Positions 1-7,954 of a stretch of 8,834 nucleotides of DNA are shown piece by piece. Below the pieces are notes generated by a model. That model made no database searches and was not told where the DNA came from. It saw only the letters and a list, made by a program, of their open reading frames with translations. Source of the DNA: Pseudomonadota bacterium. GTDB taxonomy: Bacteria; Pseudomonadota; Alphaproteobacteria; Caulobacterales; Aquidulcibacteraceae. Location of the stretch: NCBI GenBank assembly GCA_023461135.1, contig JAEWNX010000124.1, positions 1 to 8,834 of the forward strand. The letters are read 5' to 3'. The position numbers and the translations under genes were made by a program. The stretch's first letter is position 1; the number at the start of each line of letters is the position of its first letter.

Positions 1-2
1 GC

Positions 3-1028
3 GATGAACCGCCCATCGGGCCCAACGACGTCGAAATGGCGATCGTGATGGCTGAGCGAGCGCAGAAATTTTACAAGCACTCCGCCGATCTGTTTCCGCC
101 CGACGACATTTTCTACGAAGAAGTAGAGGGCCGTTACATCGATGAAGTGACGCGCTTCGACAATGACGGCGCCGAAGATCAGTTCATCGGAACGCTCGAT
201 CGCGCGCGTAAGCTCACCAACGGCAATACCTGTACGCTCTACTGCGAAATGGCGCCGATGGTGCTCGCCCTTGTGCTGATCCTGCACGCCAGCTTGCTGG
301 TGTTCGACCCATTCAACCTGCTGATCCGTGATACGCCGGTGTGGACTTTGGAAGGCGCCCAGGTTTTCGCGACAGAGGCCATTTTCCTGGGCGTCGCGCT
401 CGGCGCGGCGGTGTTTTTCACATCCTTGGTGTACTGGTTCTCCTACAGCCATATCCAGCGCGCCAACGCACTCAGCCTCAATGTGTTCATCACCACGGAA
501 TTCGCACGGCTGAACAACGTCTTCCGTGTCGCGCAACGCGAAGCGATGCAGGCCGAAACGCAGCTCGCCGACACGCAGAAGGACGAACTGCGCAAGCTGG
601 CCTCGTCCTGGACGCTGACCTATCACTGGATCGGCGTGCGCCAGTTCCTCGAAGAGATGTTCACGCGCAACGTGATGTTCCAGATTCGGCGCAACACAAC
701 GCTTTACCGCGCGCTGGGCATTTTCATCTGCGCGGCGATGCTGGGCCTCATCGGCGCCGCGGCCGGGTTTCTGGCCGGACTGCCGAATGCGCACACGCCG
801 GTGCTGATCACCTGGCTGCACTTGTCGGCGCTCACGTTCGGTTTCGTCGCGGTGGTGTACGGGCTGGTGATGCGCAAGCCGTTCTCGATCGTGGCGACCT
901 CGCAACTGAAGGACCAGTGGTATCGCTACAATACGCTCAGCGTGGGCGACGCGATCGCTGAACAGGTGACGCGCGACAAGGTGCAGATCGTCATCAATCG
1001 GGACCGCGCGCGGGCCGCCGGCGTCTGA
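3..1028 (+). CDS. Four-helix membrane protein of unknown function (5' end probably outside window)
   Basis: I do not recognise this protein. The frame is open from base 3, with no stop before the first ATG at 36. The residues before that ATG ([11 protein letters not shown]) read like coding sequence and no ribosome binding site precedes it, so the true start is probably left of the window. Counting from ATG 36 there are 330 residues. A charged N-terminal part (about 1-70) is followed by hydrophobic segments at about 73-91 and 113-136. Next comes a soluble amphipathic stretch rich in Gln, Glu and Arg (about 137-225), then hydrophobic segments at about 226-250 and 255-279 and a basic C-terminal tail ending RDRARAAGV. 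This suggests an inner-membrane protein with a large cytoplasmic loop between two helical hairpins. It lies 59 bases upstream of cobT on the same strand and could be cotranscribed, but nothing ties it to cobalamin synthesis. That it is coding is well supported; its function is unknown. Confidence 0.8.
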   Translation, partial: DEPPIGPNDVEMAIVMAERAQKFYKHSADLFPPDDIFYEEVEGRYIDEVTRFDNDGAEDQFIGTLDRARKLTNGNTCTLYCEMAPMVLALVLILHASLLVFDPFNLLIRDTPVWTLEGAQVFATEAIFLGVALGAAVFFTSLVYWFSYSHIQRANALSLNVFITTEFARLNNVFRVAQREAMQAETQLADTQKDELRKLASSWTLTYHWIGVRQFLEEMFTRNVMFQIRRNTTLYRALGIFICAAMLGLIGAAAGFLAGLPNAHTPVLITWLHLSALTFGFVAVVYGLVMRKPFSIVATSQLKDQWYRYNTLSVGDAIAEQVTRDKVQIVINRDRARAAGV

Positions 1029-1087
1029 TCGCCGCGAATTGGCCTGGGGAGCATTGCGGGGCGCTTGCCCGCCGCTATGTTCCGCCT

Positions 1088-2974
1088 GTGGCTGCCAAGG
1101 AAACCCCGACCGAGCTCTTTAAGCGCGCCCTCGCGCAATCCACGCGCGCACTGGCGGGCGCGGAGGAGGAGCTCGAGGTGACGTTCGGGGCCGAAGGCCC
1201 GCGCATCTCGCCGGGCAAGATCGTGCTGCCGCATCCGCCGCGCGTGATTTCCGAACCTGAAGCCGAGCGCCTGCGCGGCCAGGCCGACGCGCTCGCCCTG
1301 CGTCTCGCGCACCACGACGACCGCGAGCATGCGCGCATGCGCCCGCAGGGCGCCGAGGCGCGGGTGGTGTTCGACGCCGTCGAAGACATGCGCGTGCAGG
1401 CGCTGGGCGCCAACGCGATGAAGGGCGTCTCCAACAATCTCGCCGCAGCGCTGACGGATTCGCTCGAACGCAGGGGCGCCTCGCGCATGCGCGAGCGCGC
1501 CGTCGCGCCGTTGGCGGACGCGCTGGGGCTGATGGTGCGTGAGCGACTCACCGGGCTCGCCCCGCCTGACAATGCCAAGGCGCTGGTCAATGCTTGGCGC
1601 GCTGACATCGAACGCGACGCCGGCGGCACGCTCGATCGCCTCGCTGCCGCCGCCGGTGATCAGCACGACTTTGCGCTCGTCATACGCGATGTGCTGACCG
1701 AGCTCGGCATTGGCGATGAGTTTGGCGCCGAGAGCGATCAGGATGATTCGGCCGGAGGCGAGCAAAGCCCGCCGCCCCAGGCCGACAACGCCGAAGGCCA
1801 GGACGAACAGGAGCAGGACGCCGCCGAGTTGGAAATGGTCCAAAGCGACGTCGACATGGAGACGGACCGCACCATTTCCGTGGAAACGGACGCGGACAGC
1901 GAGGACACTGAAGAGACCGAAGAGGAAGAGCCCGGCGAAAGGCCGATCCGCCCGAGATCGCGCAACGAGCCGGAAGATCCGAGCGCAAACTACAAGGTCT
2001 TCACCAAGGCGCATGACGAAGAGATCGGCGCTGAGGAGCTTTGCGACGCCGAAGAGCTGGCGCGGTTGCGCACCTATCTCGATCAGCAACTGAAGCCTTT
2101 GCAGAGCGTGGTCGGACGCCTGGCCAACCGGTTGCAGCGCCGCTTGCTCGCCAAGCAAAATCGCGCATGGAGCTTCGACCTCGAAGAAGGCATCCTCGAC
2201 ACCGCGCGCCTTACGCGCGTGATCATCGATCCGATGGCGGCGCTTTCGTTCAAGCAGGAAGAGGACATGCCGTTCAAGGACACGGTGGTCTCGCTTCTGC
2301 TCGACAATTCCGGCTCGATGCGCGGCCGCCCCATCATGGTCGCCGCGCTCTGCGCCGACATTCTCGCGCGCACGCTGGAGCGGTGCGGTGTGAAGGTGGA
2401 AATCCTCGGCTTCACCACGCGCGCCTGGAAGGGCGGGCTGTCGAAAGAGGATTGGCTCAAGGCCGGCCGTCCGCCCCAGCCCGGCCGCCTCAACGACCTT
2501 CGTCACGTCATCTACAAGTCCGCTGATGCGCCATGGCGACGCTCGCGCCGCAACCTCGGCCTGATGATGCGCGAAGGGCTGCTGAAGGAGAACATCGACG
2601 GCGAGGCGCTTCTGTGGGCGCACGATCGCTTGCTGGGGCGCGCCGAACAGCGACGCATCCTGATGGTGATCTCAGATGGCGCGCCGGTGGACGATTCCAC
2701 GCTCTCGGCAAATCCCGGCAACTATCTCGAGCGCCACCTGCGCGCGGTAATCCACTGGATCGAAACGCGTTCGCCGGTGGAACTCATCGCCATCGGCATC
2801 GGTCATGACGTCACGCGCTATTATCGCCGCGCCGTCACCATCACGGATGCCGAGCAACTCGGCGGCGTGATGATCGAAAAGCTGGCGGAATTGTTCGATG
2901 AGCCGGCGCCCTTGGAGCGCCCGCCGCCGCGCAGCCCACGCGAGATGCGTCAGCGCGCAACCGCGAGCGCGTGA
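1088..2974 (+). CDS. cobT: Cobaltochelatase subunit CobT
   Basis: This is the large vWA-containing subunit of the aerobic cobaltochelatase. With the AAA+ ATPase CobS it drives CobN to insert cobalt into hydrogenobyrinic acid a,c-diamide in the cytoplasm. The protein has 628 residues, about the usual CobT length. The N-terminus ([18 protein letters not shown]) is characteristic of the family. A very acidic, low-complexity linker spans about residues 217-281, as is typical of CobT. The C-terminal vWA domain (about 395-610) carries an intact MIDAS motif DNSGS (D406, S408, S410) and a later SDGAPVDDS block. The protein ends in the family-like [11 protein letters not shown] followed by a short basic tail. 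The start is GTG 1088, chosen because translation from it gives the family N-terminus; no good Shine-Dalgarno sequence is visible and the nearby ATG 1077 is out of frame. The stop overlaps the next start (TGATG), suggesting translational coupling. No cobS lies within the window. Confidence 0.95.
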   Translation: MAAKETPTELFKRALAQSTRALAGAEEELEVTFGAEGPRISPGKIVLPHPPRVISEPEAERLRGQADALALRLAHHDDREHARMRPQGAEARVVFDAVEDMRVQALGANAMKGVSNNLAAALTDSLERRGASRMRERAVAPLADALGLMVRERLTGLAPPDNAKALVNAWRADIERDAGGTLDRLAAAAGDQHDFALVIRDVLTELGIGDEFGAESDQDDSAGGEQSPPPQADNAEGQDEQEQDAAELEMVQSDVDMETDRTISVETDADSEDTEETEEEEPGERPIRPRSRNEPEDPSANYKVFTKAHDEEIGAEELCDAEELARLRTYLDQQLKPLQSVVGRLANRLQRRLLAKQNRAWSFDLEEGILDTARLTRVIIDPMAALSFKQEEDMPFKDTVVSLLLDNSGSMRGRPIMVAALCADILARTLERCGVKVEILGFTTRAWKGGLSKEDWLKAGRPPQPGRLNDLRHVIYKSADAPWRRSRRNLGLMMREGLLKENIDGEALLWAHDRLLGRAEQRRILMVISDGAPVDDSTLSANPGNYLERHLRAVIHWIETRSPVELIAIGIGHDVTRYYRRAVTITDAEQLGGVMIEKLAELFDEPAPLERPPPRSPREMRQRATASA

Positions 2975-3987
2975 TGGCGTCGCCGTTATCGGGCCGCTGG
3001 CTTTCAGCCGCCGCGCTGCTGCTCTCGCTTGCGCTTGCCGGTTGCAGCCGTTCGGCCGCCGATCCGCCGATCGAGGAGCAATGGCGCAGCATCCAGGTCA
3101 CGGCTGCGCCAATCGCGTTCGGCGCCGAGCGTGCCGGGCGGTTGCGCTTTCGGGGCGGGGTCGAACTCAGCTCGGCGCAACGCGTGTTCGGCGGCCTCTC
3201 CGGCATGGAGGTGCTGGAGAACGAGCGCCTGATCGCCATCAGCGACAACGGCGATTGGTTTGAGGCGCGCATTGTCCTGGACGACGCGAGCAACCTTGTC
3301 GACGTGCGTGGCTGGCGCACTGCGCTCATGCGCAACGAAGAAGGCGAGCCGTTCCCCAACAAGTCCGCCGGCGATTCCGAAGACCTCGCGCAGTTGACGG
3401 ACGGACGCTTCGCGGTGAGTTTCGAGCAGACCCAAACCATCCGAATTTACGACCTCAACCGCGACGGTCCGTTCGGTCCGGCCATCAGCGGACCCCGCCT
3501 GGCCGAGGCAAGCAGCCTGCCGAGCAACAACGGCCTTGAGGCGCTGACCTCATCCGGAGACGGCGAACTGATCGTTGGAGCCGAAGGCGGACCGCAAGCA
3601 ACGACGCCAATCTGGCGCACGCGGTTGGACGCACGGACCAACGTCGCGCCAAGCGCGCGTTATCCGCTCTCCGAGGGCTACTCGCTCACTTCGCTCGATC
3701 GTTTGCCGGATGGCGGTTACGTGGCGCTTGAGCGCTTCTTCGCGCCGGTGATCGGTCCGCGCGCGCGCATCAAGCGTTTCACGTTTGACGCTGAGGGCGC
3801 GATCTCGAACGTCGAGGAACTGGGTGCGCTCGCCCCGCCAATGCCGCTCGACAATTTCGAAGCCATCTCGGCGGTGCGCGCGCCAGACGGCGCAGTGCGC
3901 CTCTACATCGTCTCGGACGACAATTTCAGCCGCCGTCAGCGCACGCTGTTGCTGGCGTTCGACGTCGTCGAAGCAGAAGACGATTAG
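2974..3987 (+). CDS. Phytase-like esterase family lipoprotein
   Basis: This is a predicted secreted lipoprotein of the esterase-like activity of phytase family, a probable beta-propeller. Its substrate is unknown and true phytase activity should not be assumed. With ATG 2974 as start it has 337 residues; GTG 2971 is possible and adds one residue. The N-terminus is a signal peptide with a hydrophobic core and lipobox LAGC, lipidated cysteine C24. Family hallmarks in order are GGLSGMEV followed by SDNGDW (90-95), NNGLEALT (185-192), DNFEAIS (293-299) and SDDNFS (314-319) followed by [10 protein letters not shown] near the C-terminus. The conserved acidic residues look intact. The start ATG shares its A with the cobT stop TGA, so translation is probably coupled to cobT, although the two products act in different compartments. 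The TAG stop overlaps the stop of the convergent rpmB. I am confident of the family and not of the reaction. Confidence 0.85.
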   Translation: MASPLSGRWLSAAALLLSLALAGCSRSAADPPIEEQWRSIQVTAAPIAFGAERAGRLRFRGGVELSSAQRVFGGLSGMEVLENERLIAISDNGDWFEARIVLDDASNLVDVRGWRTALMRNEEGEPFPNKSAGDSEDLAQLTDGRFAVSFEQTQTIRIYDLNRDGPFGPAISGPRLAEASSLPSNNGLEALTSSGDGELIVGAEGGPQATTPIWRTRLDARTNVAPSARYPLSEGYSLTSLDRLPDGGYVALERFFAPVIGPRARIKRFTFDAEGAISNVEELGALAPPMPLDNFEAISAVRAPDGAVRLYIVSDDNFSRRQRTLLLAFDVVEAEDD

Positions 3988-4280
3988 GCTGCGACGGTTT
4001 CCGCGAGCTTCTTCTTCAGGTCGCGGCGGATTTTGGCCGCGCGCGTGGAAAGATCGCTCTCGCTCGCCTTCAGCAGAAACGCGTCGAGGCCCCCGCGATG
4101 GTCGACGCTGCGCAGCGCCGCCGCCGTCACCCGCAGCTTGTAGGAGCGGTTCAGCGCATCGCTGCTCAAGGTCACGTCCACGAGGTTCGGCTTGAACTCG
4201 CGCTTGGTCTTGATGTTGGAGTGGCTGACCTTGTGGCCGATTTGGCGGTTGACGCCGGTCAGCTCGCAGCGGCGGGACAT
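3984..4280 (-). CDS. rpmB: 50S ribosomal protein bL28
   Basis: This is large-subunit ribosomal protein bL28. The N-terminus [20 protein letters not shown] is the family signature, followed by [16 protein letters not shown] and the conserved [22 protein letters not shown]. At 98 residues it matches the longer alphaproteobacterial form rather than the 78-residue E. coli form. The C-terminal extension is lysine- and arginine-rich (about residues 72-98), as expected for an rRNA-binding protein. Only one cysteine (C5) is present, so it is not the zinc-ribbon variant. The start is ATG on the minus strand at 4280. A weak GAAAG lies upstream, and a plausible promoter sits 40-68 bases upstream. The gene is monocistronic here, convergent with the phytase-like gene (stop codons overlap) and divergent from the DUF3108 gene. 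A regulatory link to either neighbour is not evident. Confidence 0.97.
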   Translation of the reverse strand: MSRRCELTGVNRQIGHKVSHSNIKTKREFKPNLVDVTLSSDALNRSYKLRVTAAALRSVDHRGGLDAFLLKASESDLSTRAAKIRRDLKKKLAETVAA

Positions 4281-4319
4281 GAGGGTACGCTTTCGAAAGG
4301 CGGAAATTTGAAGCGCGGA

Positions 4320-4348
4320 CGCTTACGCCAACGGCTTCGGAGGGTCAA
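4320..4348 (-). promoter_or_regulatory. Candidate sigma-70 promoter of rpmB
   Basis: Read on the minus strand, TTGACC (4343-4348) is followed by exactly 17 bases and then TAAGCG (4320-4325). The -35 element is a good match to the alphaproteobacterial housekeeping pattern; the -10 element is weak. It would start transcription around 4312, leaving a leader of roughly 32 bases before the rpmB start at 4280. This is inference from spacing and motif only. Confidence 0.4.
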
Positions 4349-4413
4349 GGCAAGGGATCTGCCTCCTCCATTAAAGAGCCTCATTTGGTTCATGTCTGGA
4401 TCACGGCGGGGCG

Positions 4414-4421
4414 CCTATATC
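4414..4421 (+). promoter_or_regulatory. Candidate -10 element of the DUF3108 gene
   Basis: CCTATATC matches seven of eight positions of the Caulobacter-type housekeeping -10 consensus GCTANAWC. It lies 43 bases upstream of the ATG at 4465 in the rpmB-divergent region. I see no convincing -35 element at the expected distance, so the call is tentative. An AGG at 4456-4458, six bases before the ATG, is the likely ribosome binding site for that gene. Confidence 0.3.
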
Positions 4422-4464
4422 CCCTTGCGACGCCGCAGGACACAGTAAGGCAGCCAGGTTTCCC

Positions 4465-5259
4465 ATGAGATCGTTTATCGCCGCCGCCCTTTTGGCCGTT
4501 GGCTTGGGCCTTGGAGGCTCCGCCGCTGCACAGACGGGCAACCGCACCTTTGACGGTGTTTACACGGTCCATGCCCGGGGCGTGGAGGCCGGCGATTTCA
4601 ACTTTAACTTCCGCCAGACCGGCAGCTCCTACACCGCCACCGCCAGCCGCGAGATGAAGGGCTGGGTGGGCGCGGCGCTCCGGCGCAGCCAGGACTACAA
4701 TTACTCAGTCAACGGCGCCGTGGCGGCCGACGGCGCGCTGCGGCCGTCCCAATACCAGCACCAAGGCGGGCGGCGCCGCGATGACCGCCCCAATGGCCGG
4801 CTGATCCGCGCGACCTTCAGCGCCAACGACGTCGTCACGACAGCCAGTCCGGGCAATCCGAACATGGGCGACCCGCCGGCTACCCAGGCCCAGCGCCGCG
4901 GCACGATCGACCAAATTACCGCCATCGCCGCGATGATCACGGCGCAAGGCGATCCATGCGCGCGCACGCTTCACGTCTACATGGACGGCCGCTCGCGCTT
5001 CGATTTCGTCATGACGCCGAACGGCAATGTGAATATCGACTCGCGCGCCTATCAAGGCCCGGGCGTGCGCTGCCGCGTGCAATTCCGCCCAATCGCCGGC
5101 TTCAGCGACCCCCAAGAGGCCGCCACGCTGAGCTTCGTGTTCGCCAGGACCGACAGCGGCATGTGGGCGCCAATCACCATCGAAATGCCCACCGATGGCG
5201 TCGGCGTCGTCCGCCTCGAAGCGCGCCGTCTCACGGTCAACGGCACGCGCCTGCGGTAA
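4465..5259 (+). CDS. Exported DUF3108 domain-containing protein
   Basis: This is a predicted periplasmic protein of 264 residues whose function is not established. It begins with a clear Sec signal peptide: MRSF, a hydrophobic Ala/Leu/Gly core, then SAAAQT with probable cleavage after A22. The mature part starts with a beta-rich segment (FDGVYTVHARGVEAGDFNFNF, about 29-49) typical of DUF3108 proteins, which describe a parameter-like 'how much was built' beta fold in the envelope. It continues with an Arg/Gly-rich region near residue 100 and ends with beta strands (PITIEMPTDGVGVVRLEARR). The mature chain has two cysteines, C165 and C203, which could form a disulfide in the periplasm. ATG 4465 is supported by the signal peptide and an AGG six bases upstream. 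It is transcribed divergently from rpmB and followed by hairpin-forming DNA. I know this gene as a frequent neighbour of rpmB and the helicase in alphaproteobacteria. The DUF3108 assignment is from memory of the family pattern. Confidence 0.75.
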   Translation: MRSFIAAALLAVGLGLGGSAAAQTGNRTFDGVYTVHARGVEAGDFNFNFRQTGSSYTATASREMKGWVGAALRRSQDYNYSVNGAVAADGALRPSQYQHQGGRRRDDRPNGRLIRATFSANDVVTTASPGNPNMGDPPATQAQRRGTIDQITAIAAMITAQGDPCARTLHVYMDGRSRFDFVMTPNGNVNIDSRAYQGPGVRCRVQFRPIAGFSDPQEAATLSFVFARTDSGMWAPITIEMPTDGVGVVRLEARRLTVNGTRLR

Positions 5260-5271
5260 TCCAGAACCAGT

Positions 5272-5301
5272 CTTGTGTGTTACTTAAGTATTAACCACAA
5301 G
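5272..5301 (+). repeat. Imperfect inverted repeat (hairpin) after the DUF3108 gene
   Basis: CTTGTG (5272-5277), a bulged T, and GTTA (5279-5282) can pair with TAAC (5292-5295) and CACAAG (5296-5301), giving ten base pairs around a nine-base AT-rich loop. It begins 12 bases after the stop codon at 5259. No T-run follows, so it is a poor intrinsic terminator; it may stabilise the 3' end of the transcript or be a protein-binding dyad. It overlaps the CtrA-like box. Confidence 0.5.
5280..5296 (+). promoter_or_regulatory. CtrA-like binding site candidate
   Basis: TTAC (5280-5283), seven bases, then TTAACC (5291-5296). This is one mismatch from the CtrA box TTAA-N7-TTAA, with the extended TTAACC half. 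A second TTAA lies inside the spacer. It sits about 120 bases upstream of the helicase start, a plausible place for a regulatory site. An AT-rich patch in GC-rich DNA can produce such a match by chance, so confidence is low. Confidence 0.25.
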
Positions 5302-5321
5302 ACTTAGCCGTGAACGAGCAA

Positions 5322-5370
5322 GGAACGAATCAAGCGAAGTGATTCGTCGGTGATTCGTTCCCGTTCTTTT
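5322..5370 (+). terminator. Hairpin with short T-rich tail, possible terminator or switch
   Basis: GGAACGAATCA (5322-5332) is the exact reverse complement of TGATTCGTTCC (5351-5361), giving an 11-bp perfect stem with an 18-base loop. The next bases are CGTTCTTTT, a modest T-rich tail. As a terminator it would end the DUF3108 transcript about 100 bases after its stop. The loop contains a second copy of TGATTCGT (5340-5347) that can instead pair with ACGAATCA (5325-5332) in a tighter 7-base-loop hairpin, so two folds compete. Lying 53 bases before the helicase start, it could equally be part of the helicase leader. Confidence 0.45.
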
Positions 5371-5383
5371 CCTCCAAAGACTC
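5327..5383. promoter_or_regulatory. Cluster of four GANTC (CcrM-type) methylation sites
   Basis: GAATC (5327-5331), GATTC (5341-5345), GATTC (5352-5356) and GACTC (5379-5383) fall within 57 bases. By eye I count only about a dozen GANTC sites in the remaining 8.8 kb. In Caulobacterales and many other alphaproteobacteria GANTC is methylated by CcrM, and promoter-located sites can be read by GcrA. Three of the four sites lie in the hairpin arms, so their clustering may follow from the repeat structure. The sites are seen; the regulatory role is inferred. Confidence 0.4.
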
Positions 5384-5413
5384 CTCCTCGATTACTTGGG
5401 GCGCTGGCTTGAA

Positions 5414-7954
5414 ATGGCCGTATCAGGGACCCATCGTCGCGACATGGCTGCTCGCGCGCGCGTCAGGGCGGTTCTCGGACCCACCAACACCGGCAAGACC
5501 CACCTCGCCATTGAGCGCATGCTTGGCCATGCCTCGGGCATGATCGGCCTGCCGCTGCGCCTGCTGGCGCGCGAGGTCTACGACCGGGTGGTGAAAGCCA
5601 AGGGCGAGGCGGCGGCGGCTCTCATCACCGGCGAAGAGAAGATCGCACCCGAGACCGCGCGCTATTTCGTCTGCACCGTCGAAGCCATGCCGCTCGACCG
5701 CGCCGTGGAATTCCTGGCAGTCGACGAAATCCAGGTCGCCCGCGATCTCGACCGCGGCCATGTCTTCACCGATCGCATGCTGCACGCACGCGGCTTCGGC
5801 GAAACCATGCTGCTGGGCTCTGACACGATGCGGCCGATGATCCGCAAACTCTTGCCCGACGCCGAGATCATCCGGCGCGAGCGCATGTCCACGCTGGCAT
5901 ACGCGGGCCCACGCAAGATCACCAAGCTTCCTAAGCGCTCCGCTGTCGTCGCCTTCAGTGCGGAGGAAGTTTACGCCATCGCCGAACTGCTACGTCGCCA
6001 TCGCGGCGGCGCGGCTGTCGTGATGGGCGCTCTCTCTCCGCGCACGCGCAACGCGCAAGTCGCACTCTATCAAAGCGGGGAGGTGGACTTCCTCGTCGCC
6101 ACCGACGCGATCGGCATGGGCCTCAACATGGACGTCGACCATGTCGCGTTCGCGTCGCGCCGCAAGTTCGACGGCCGCACTTGGCGCGATCTCAGGCCCG
6201 ACGAAATCGCCCAGATCGCCGGCCGCGCCGGCCGTTTCACCAGCGACGGCCAGTTCGGTGAGACGGGTGAATGCGAGTCTTTCGACGAAGAGATCGTCGA
6301 GCGTGTGGAGCAGCACGAGTTCGAGTCCATCGAAGCTGTGCAATGGCGCAGCGCGGACTTGCAATTCGGCAGCGTCGAGAGGTTGGTGGCTTCACTTGAA
6401 AAGCCTCCAACTCAACCCGGCCTCCTGCGTGTGCGGGGCGCCGACGACGAACGCGTGCTGCGCATCTTGATGGACGACGAAGCGTTGCGCGATCGCGCGC
6501 GCTCCCCCGAAGACGTGCGACGCCTTTGGGACGCATGCCAGTTGCCGGACTTCCGCAAAGTCTCGCCCGAGGAACATAACCGTCTCGCGGGCCGGATCGC
6601 GAACTTCATTCTCGGTCCCAAACGCCGCGTTCCAAGCGAATGGGTCGGCGCCGAAATCGAGAAACTCGACCGCACCGCCGGCGATCTCGACGCGCTGCAG
6701 TCACGCCTCGCGCACGTGCGCACCTGGACCTACGCCGCCAGCCGTCCCGATTGGCTCCAGGACGCGGAGGAATGGCGCGTCCGCACGCGCGACGTCGAGG
6801 ACAAGCTCTCCGACGCCCTGCACGAGGCGCTGACGCAGCGCTTTATCGATCGCCGCACCAGCGCGTTGCTTAAGGGTCTCAAGCGCGAGGAAGCGCTGCT
6901 CGCCGGTGTCTCGGAAGACGGCGAGGTCACGGTCGAGGGCCATTTCGTCGGCCGTCTTGAGGGCCTTGAGTTCAAGCCCGATCCGCGCACCTCGTCCGGC
7001 ATCGAAGGCCGCGCCGTGCGCAACGCAGCTTTGCGCGCGCTGCGTCCGGAAGTGTCTCGCCGTCTCGCCGGCATCACGCGTTCTGAAGATGTGAACATCG
7101 CCCTCGGCCGCGACGGTCGTGTGCGCGTGAACGGCGCGCCGGTCGCGCGCCTCGTCCCCGGCGCGCCTGTGCTGAAGCCGCGTCTCGAACTCATCGGCGC
7201 GGAGCACGCCTCCGCCGTCGAGCGTGAATCCGCGCACGAGCGCCTGGAGCTTTGGCTCGCACGCGCCGTTGCCGAAGATCTGCGTCCGCTCGTGGCGCTC
7301 GAAACCGCCTGGCGGGAAGGACGCCTTCCGCCCGACGCCCGCGGTCTTGCGTTTCGCCTGATCGAAAACGCCGGTGCGCTCGATCGCACACACGAAGACC
7401 TTGAACATATGAGCGAGCAGGCTCAGTCAGCGCTGACGCGCTATGGCGTCCGTCTCGGCCGGCACACCATCTTCATGCCAAAGCTGGTGCGCCCGCGCGC
7501 AGCACAGACGCTGGCTGTGCTTTGGCACTGCGCCCATCCCGGCAAACTCCACGTTGCCTTGCTAGCAAGACCTGGCGCGCTCTCGTTGCCGCTCGACCGT
7601 GCGCGCGCCTGGGGTGAGATCGCAGCCGCCGGCTATCGTGCGTGCGGGCGTTTTGCCGTGCGCCTGGATCTCGTCGAGCGCCTCGCCGATGCCATCGACG
7701 CCGATCCGCTGCCTAAGGACGCCGCGCTCGCGCGGCTCATAGGCCGCTCCCCGCGCGACCTTCCGAGCATCCTCAGCGCGCTCGGCTATCAGCGCACGTC
7801 TGAAACGGAAGGTGCGCCCGCCCGCTGGCGCCGCGCACGCCGCAAGCGCAAGCGCAACGAGACGCCCGCCGAGGACAACGCCTTCGCCGCGCTCGCCAAT
7901 CTTCTGCCGCAAGACACGCGTCCGCCGCCGCGCCGCCGGAGATCGACCGCGTGA
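5414..7954 (+). CDS. SUV3-like superfamily 2 RNA/DNA helicase
   Basis: This is a large ATP-dependent helicase (846 residues from ATG 5414) related to mitochondrial SUV3. Numbered from that start, the Walker A is GPTNTGKT (22-29, K28) and motif II is DEIQ (104-107), the SUV3-type variant of DEAD/DExH. The second RecA domain carries VMGALSPRTRNAQV, VATDAIGMGLNMDVDHVAF and the arginine-finger motif QIAGRAGR (267-274). After residue 300 more than 500 residues remain: helical segments rich in charged residues, a region with repeated RALRPEVSRRLAG-type patterns, and a strongly basic tail (RRARRKRKRNE, later [10 protein letters not shown]) suited to nucleic-acid binding. Possible starts are TTG 5396, ATG 5414 and ATG 5444; none has a good Shine-Dalgarno sequence, and the helicase fold begins just after 5444. 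The stop overlaps the S4 gene start (GTGA). A role in RNA turnover or remodelling is inferred from the family and the neighbour. Confidence 0.9.
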   Translation: MAVSGTHRRDMAARARVRAVLGPTNTGKTHLAIERMLGHASGMIGLPLRLLAREVYDRVVKAKGEAAAALITGEEKIAPETARYFVCTVEAMPLDRAVEFLAVDEIQVARDLDRGHVFTDRMLHARGFGETMLLGSDTMRPMIRKLLPDAEIIRRERMSTLAYAGPRKITKLPKRSAVVAFSAEEVYAIAELLRRHRGGAAVVMGALSPRTRNAQVALYQSGEVDFLVATDAIGMGLNMDVDHVAFASRRKFDGRTWRDLRPDEIAQIAGRAGRFTSDGQFGETGECESFDEEIVERVEQHEFESIEAVQWRSADLQFGSVERLVASLEKPPTQPGLLRVRGADDERVLRILMDDEALRDRARSPEDVRRLWDACQLPDFRKVSPEEHNRLAGRIANFILGPKRRVPSEWVGAEIEKLDRTAGDLDALQSRLAHVRTWTYAASRPDWLQDAEEWRVRTRDVEDKLSDALHEALTQRFIDRRTSALLKGLKREEALLAGVSEDGEVTVEGHFVGRLEGLEFKPDPRTSSGIEGRAVRNAALRALRPEVSRRLAGITRSEDVNIALGRDGRVRVNGAPVARLVPGAPVLKPRLELIGAEHASAVERESAHERLELWLARAVAEDLRPLVALETAWREGRLPPDARGLAFRLIENAGALDRTHEDLEHMSEQAQSALTRYGVRLGRHTIFMPKLVRPRAAQTLAVLWHCAHPGKLHVALLARPGALSLPLDRARAWGEIAAAGYRACGRFAVRLDLVERLADAIDADPLPKDAALARLIGRSPRDLPSILSALGYQRTSETEGAPARWRRARRKRKRNETPAEDNAFAALANLLPQDTRPPPRRRRSTA

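Noticed and set aside
341..961. Plus-strand frame of 206 codons inside the membrane protein gene
   Set aside because: It is out of frame with a protein that has clean hydrophobic segments. Its own product is Arg/Ala-rich low-quality sequence with no start signal.
1738..1965. Acidic low-complexity stretch in cobT as a possible insertion or repeat
   Set aside because: A long acidic linker between the N-terminal part and the vWA domain is normal for CobT, and the frame is uninterrupted.
926..2623. Open minus-strand frame of 565 codons opposite cobT
   Set aside because: It mirrors cobT, which has clear family motifs. The protein is rich in Arg, His and Ala with no recognisable domain, as expected from the antisense of GC-rich coding DNA.
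5322..5348. EcfG-type stress promoter (GGAAC then CGTC)
   Set aside because: The spacer is 18 bases and the second element reads CGTC rather than CGTT. The GGAAC is better explained as part of the hairpin arm.
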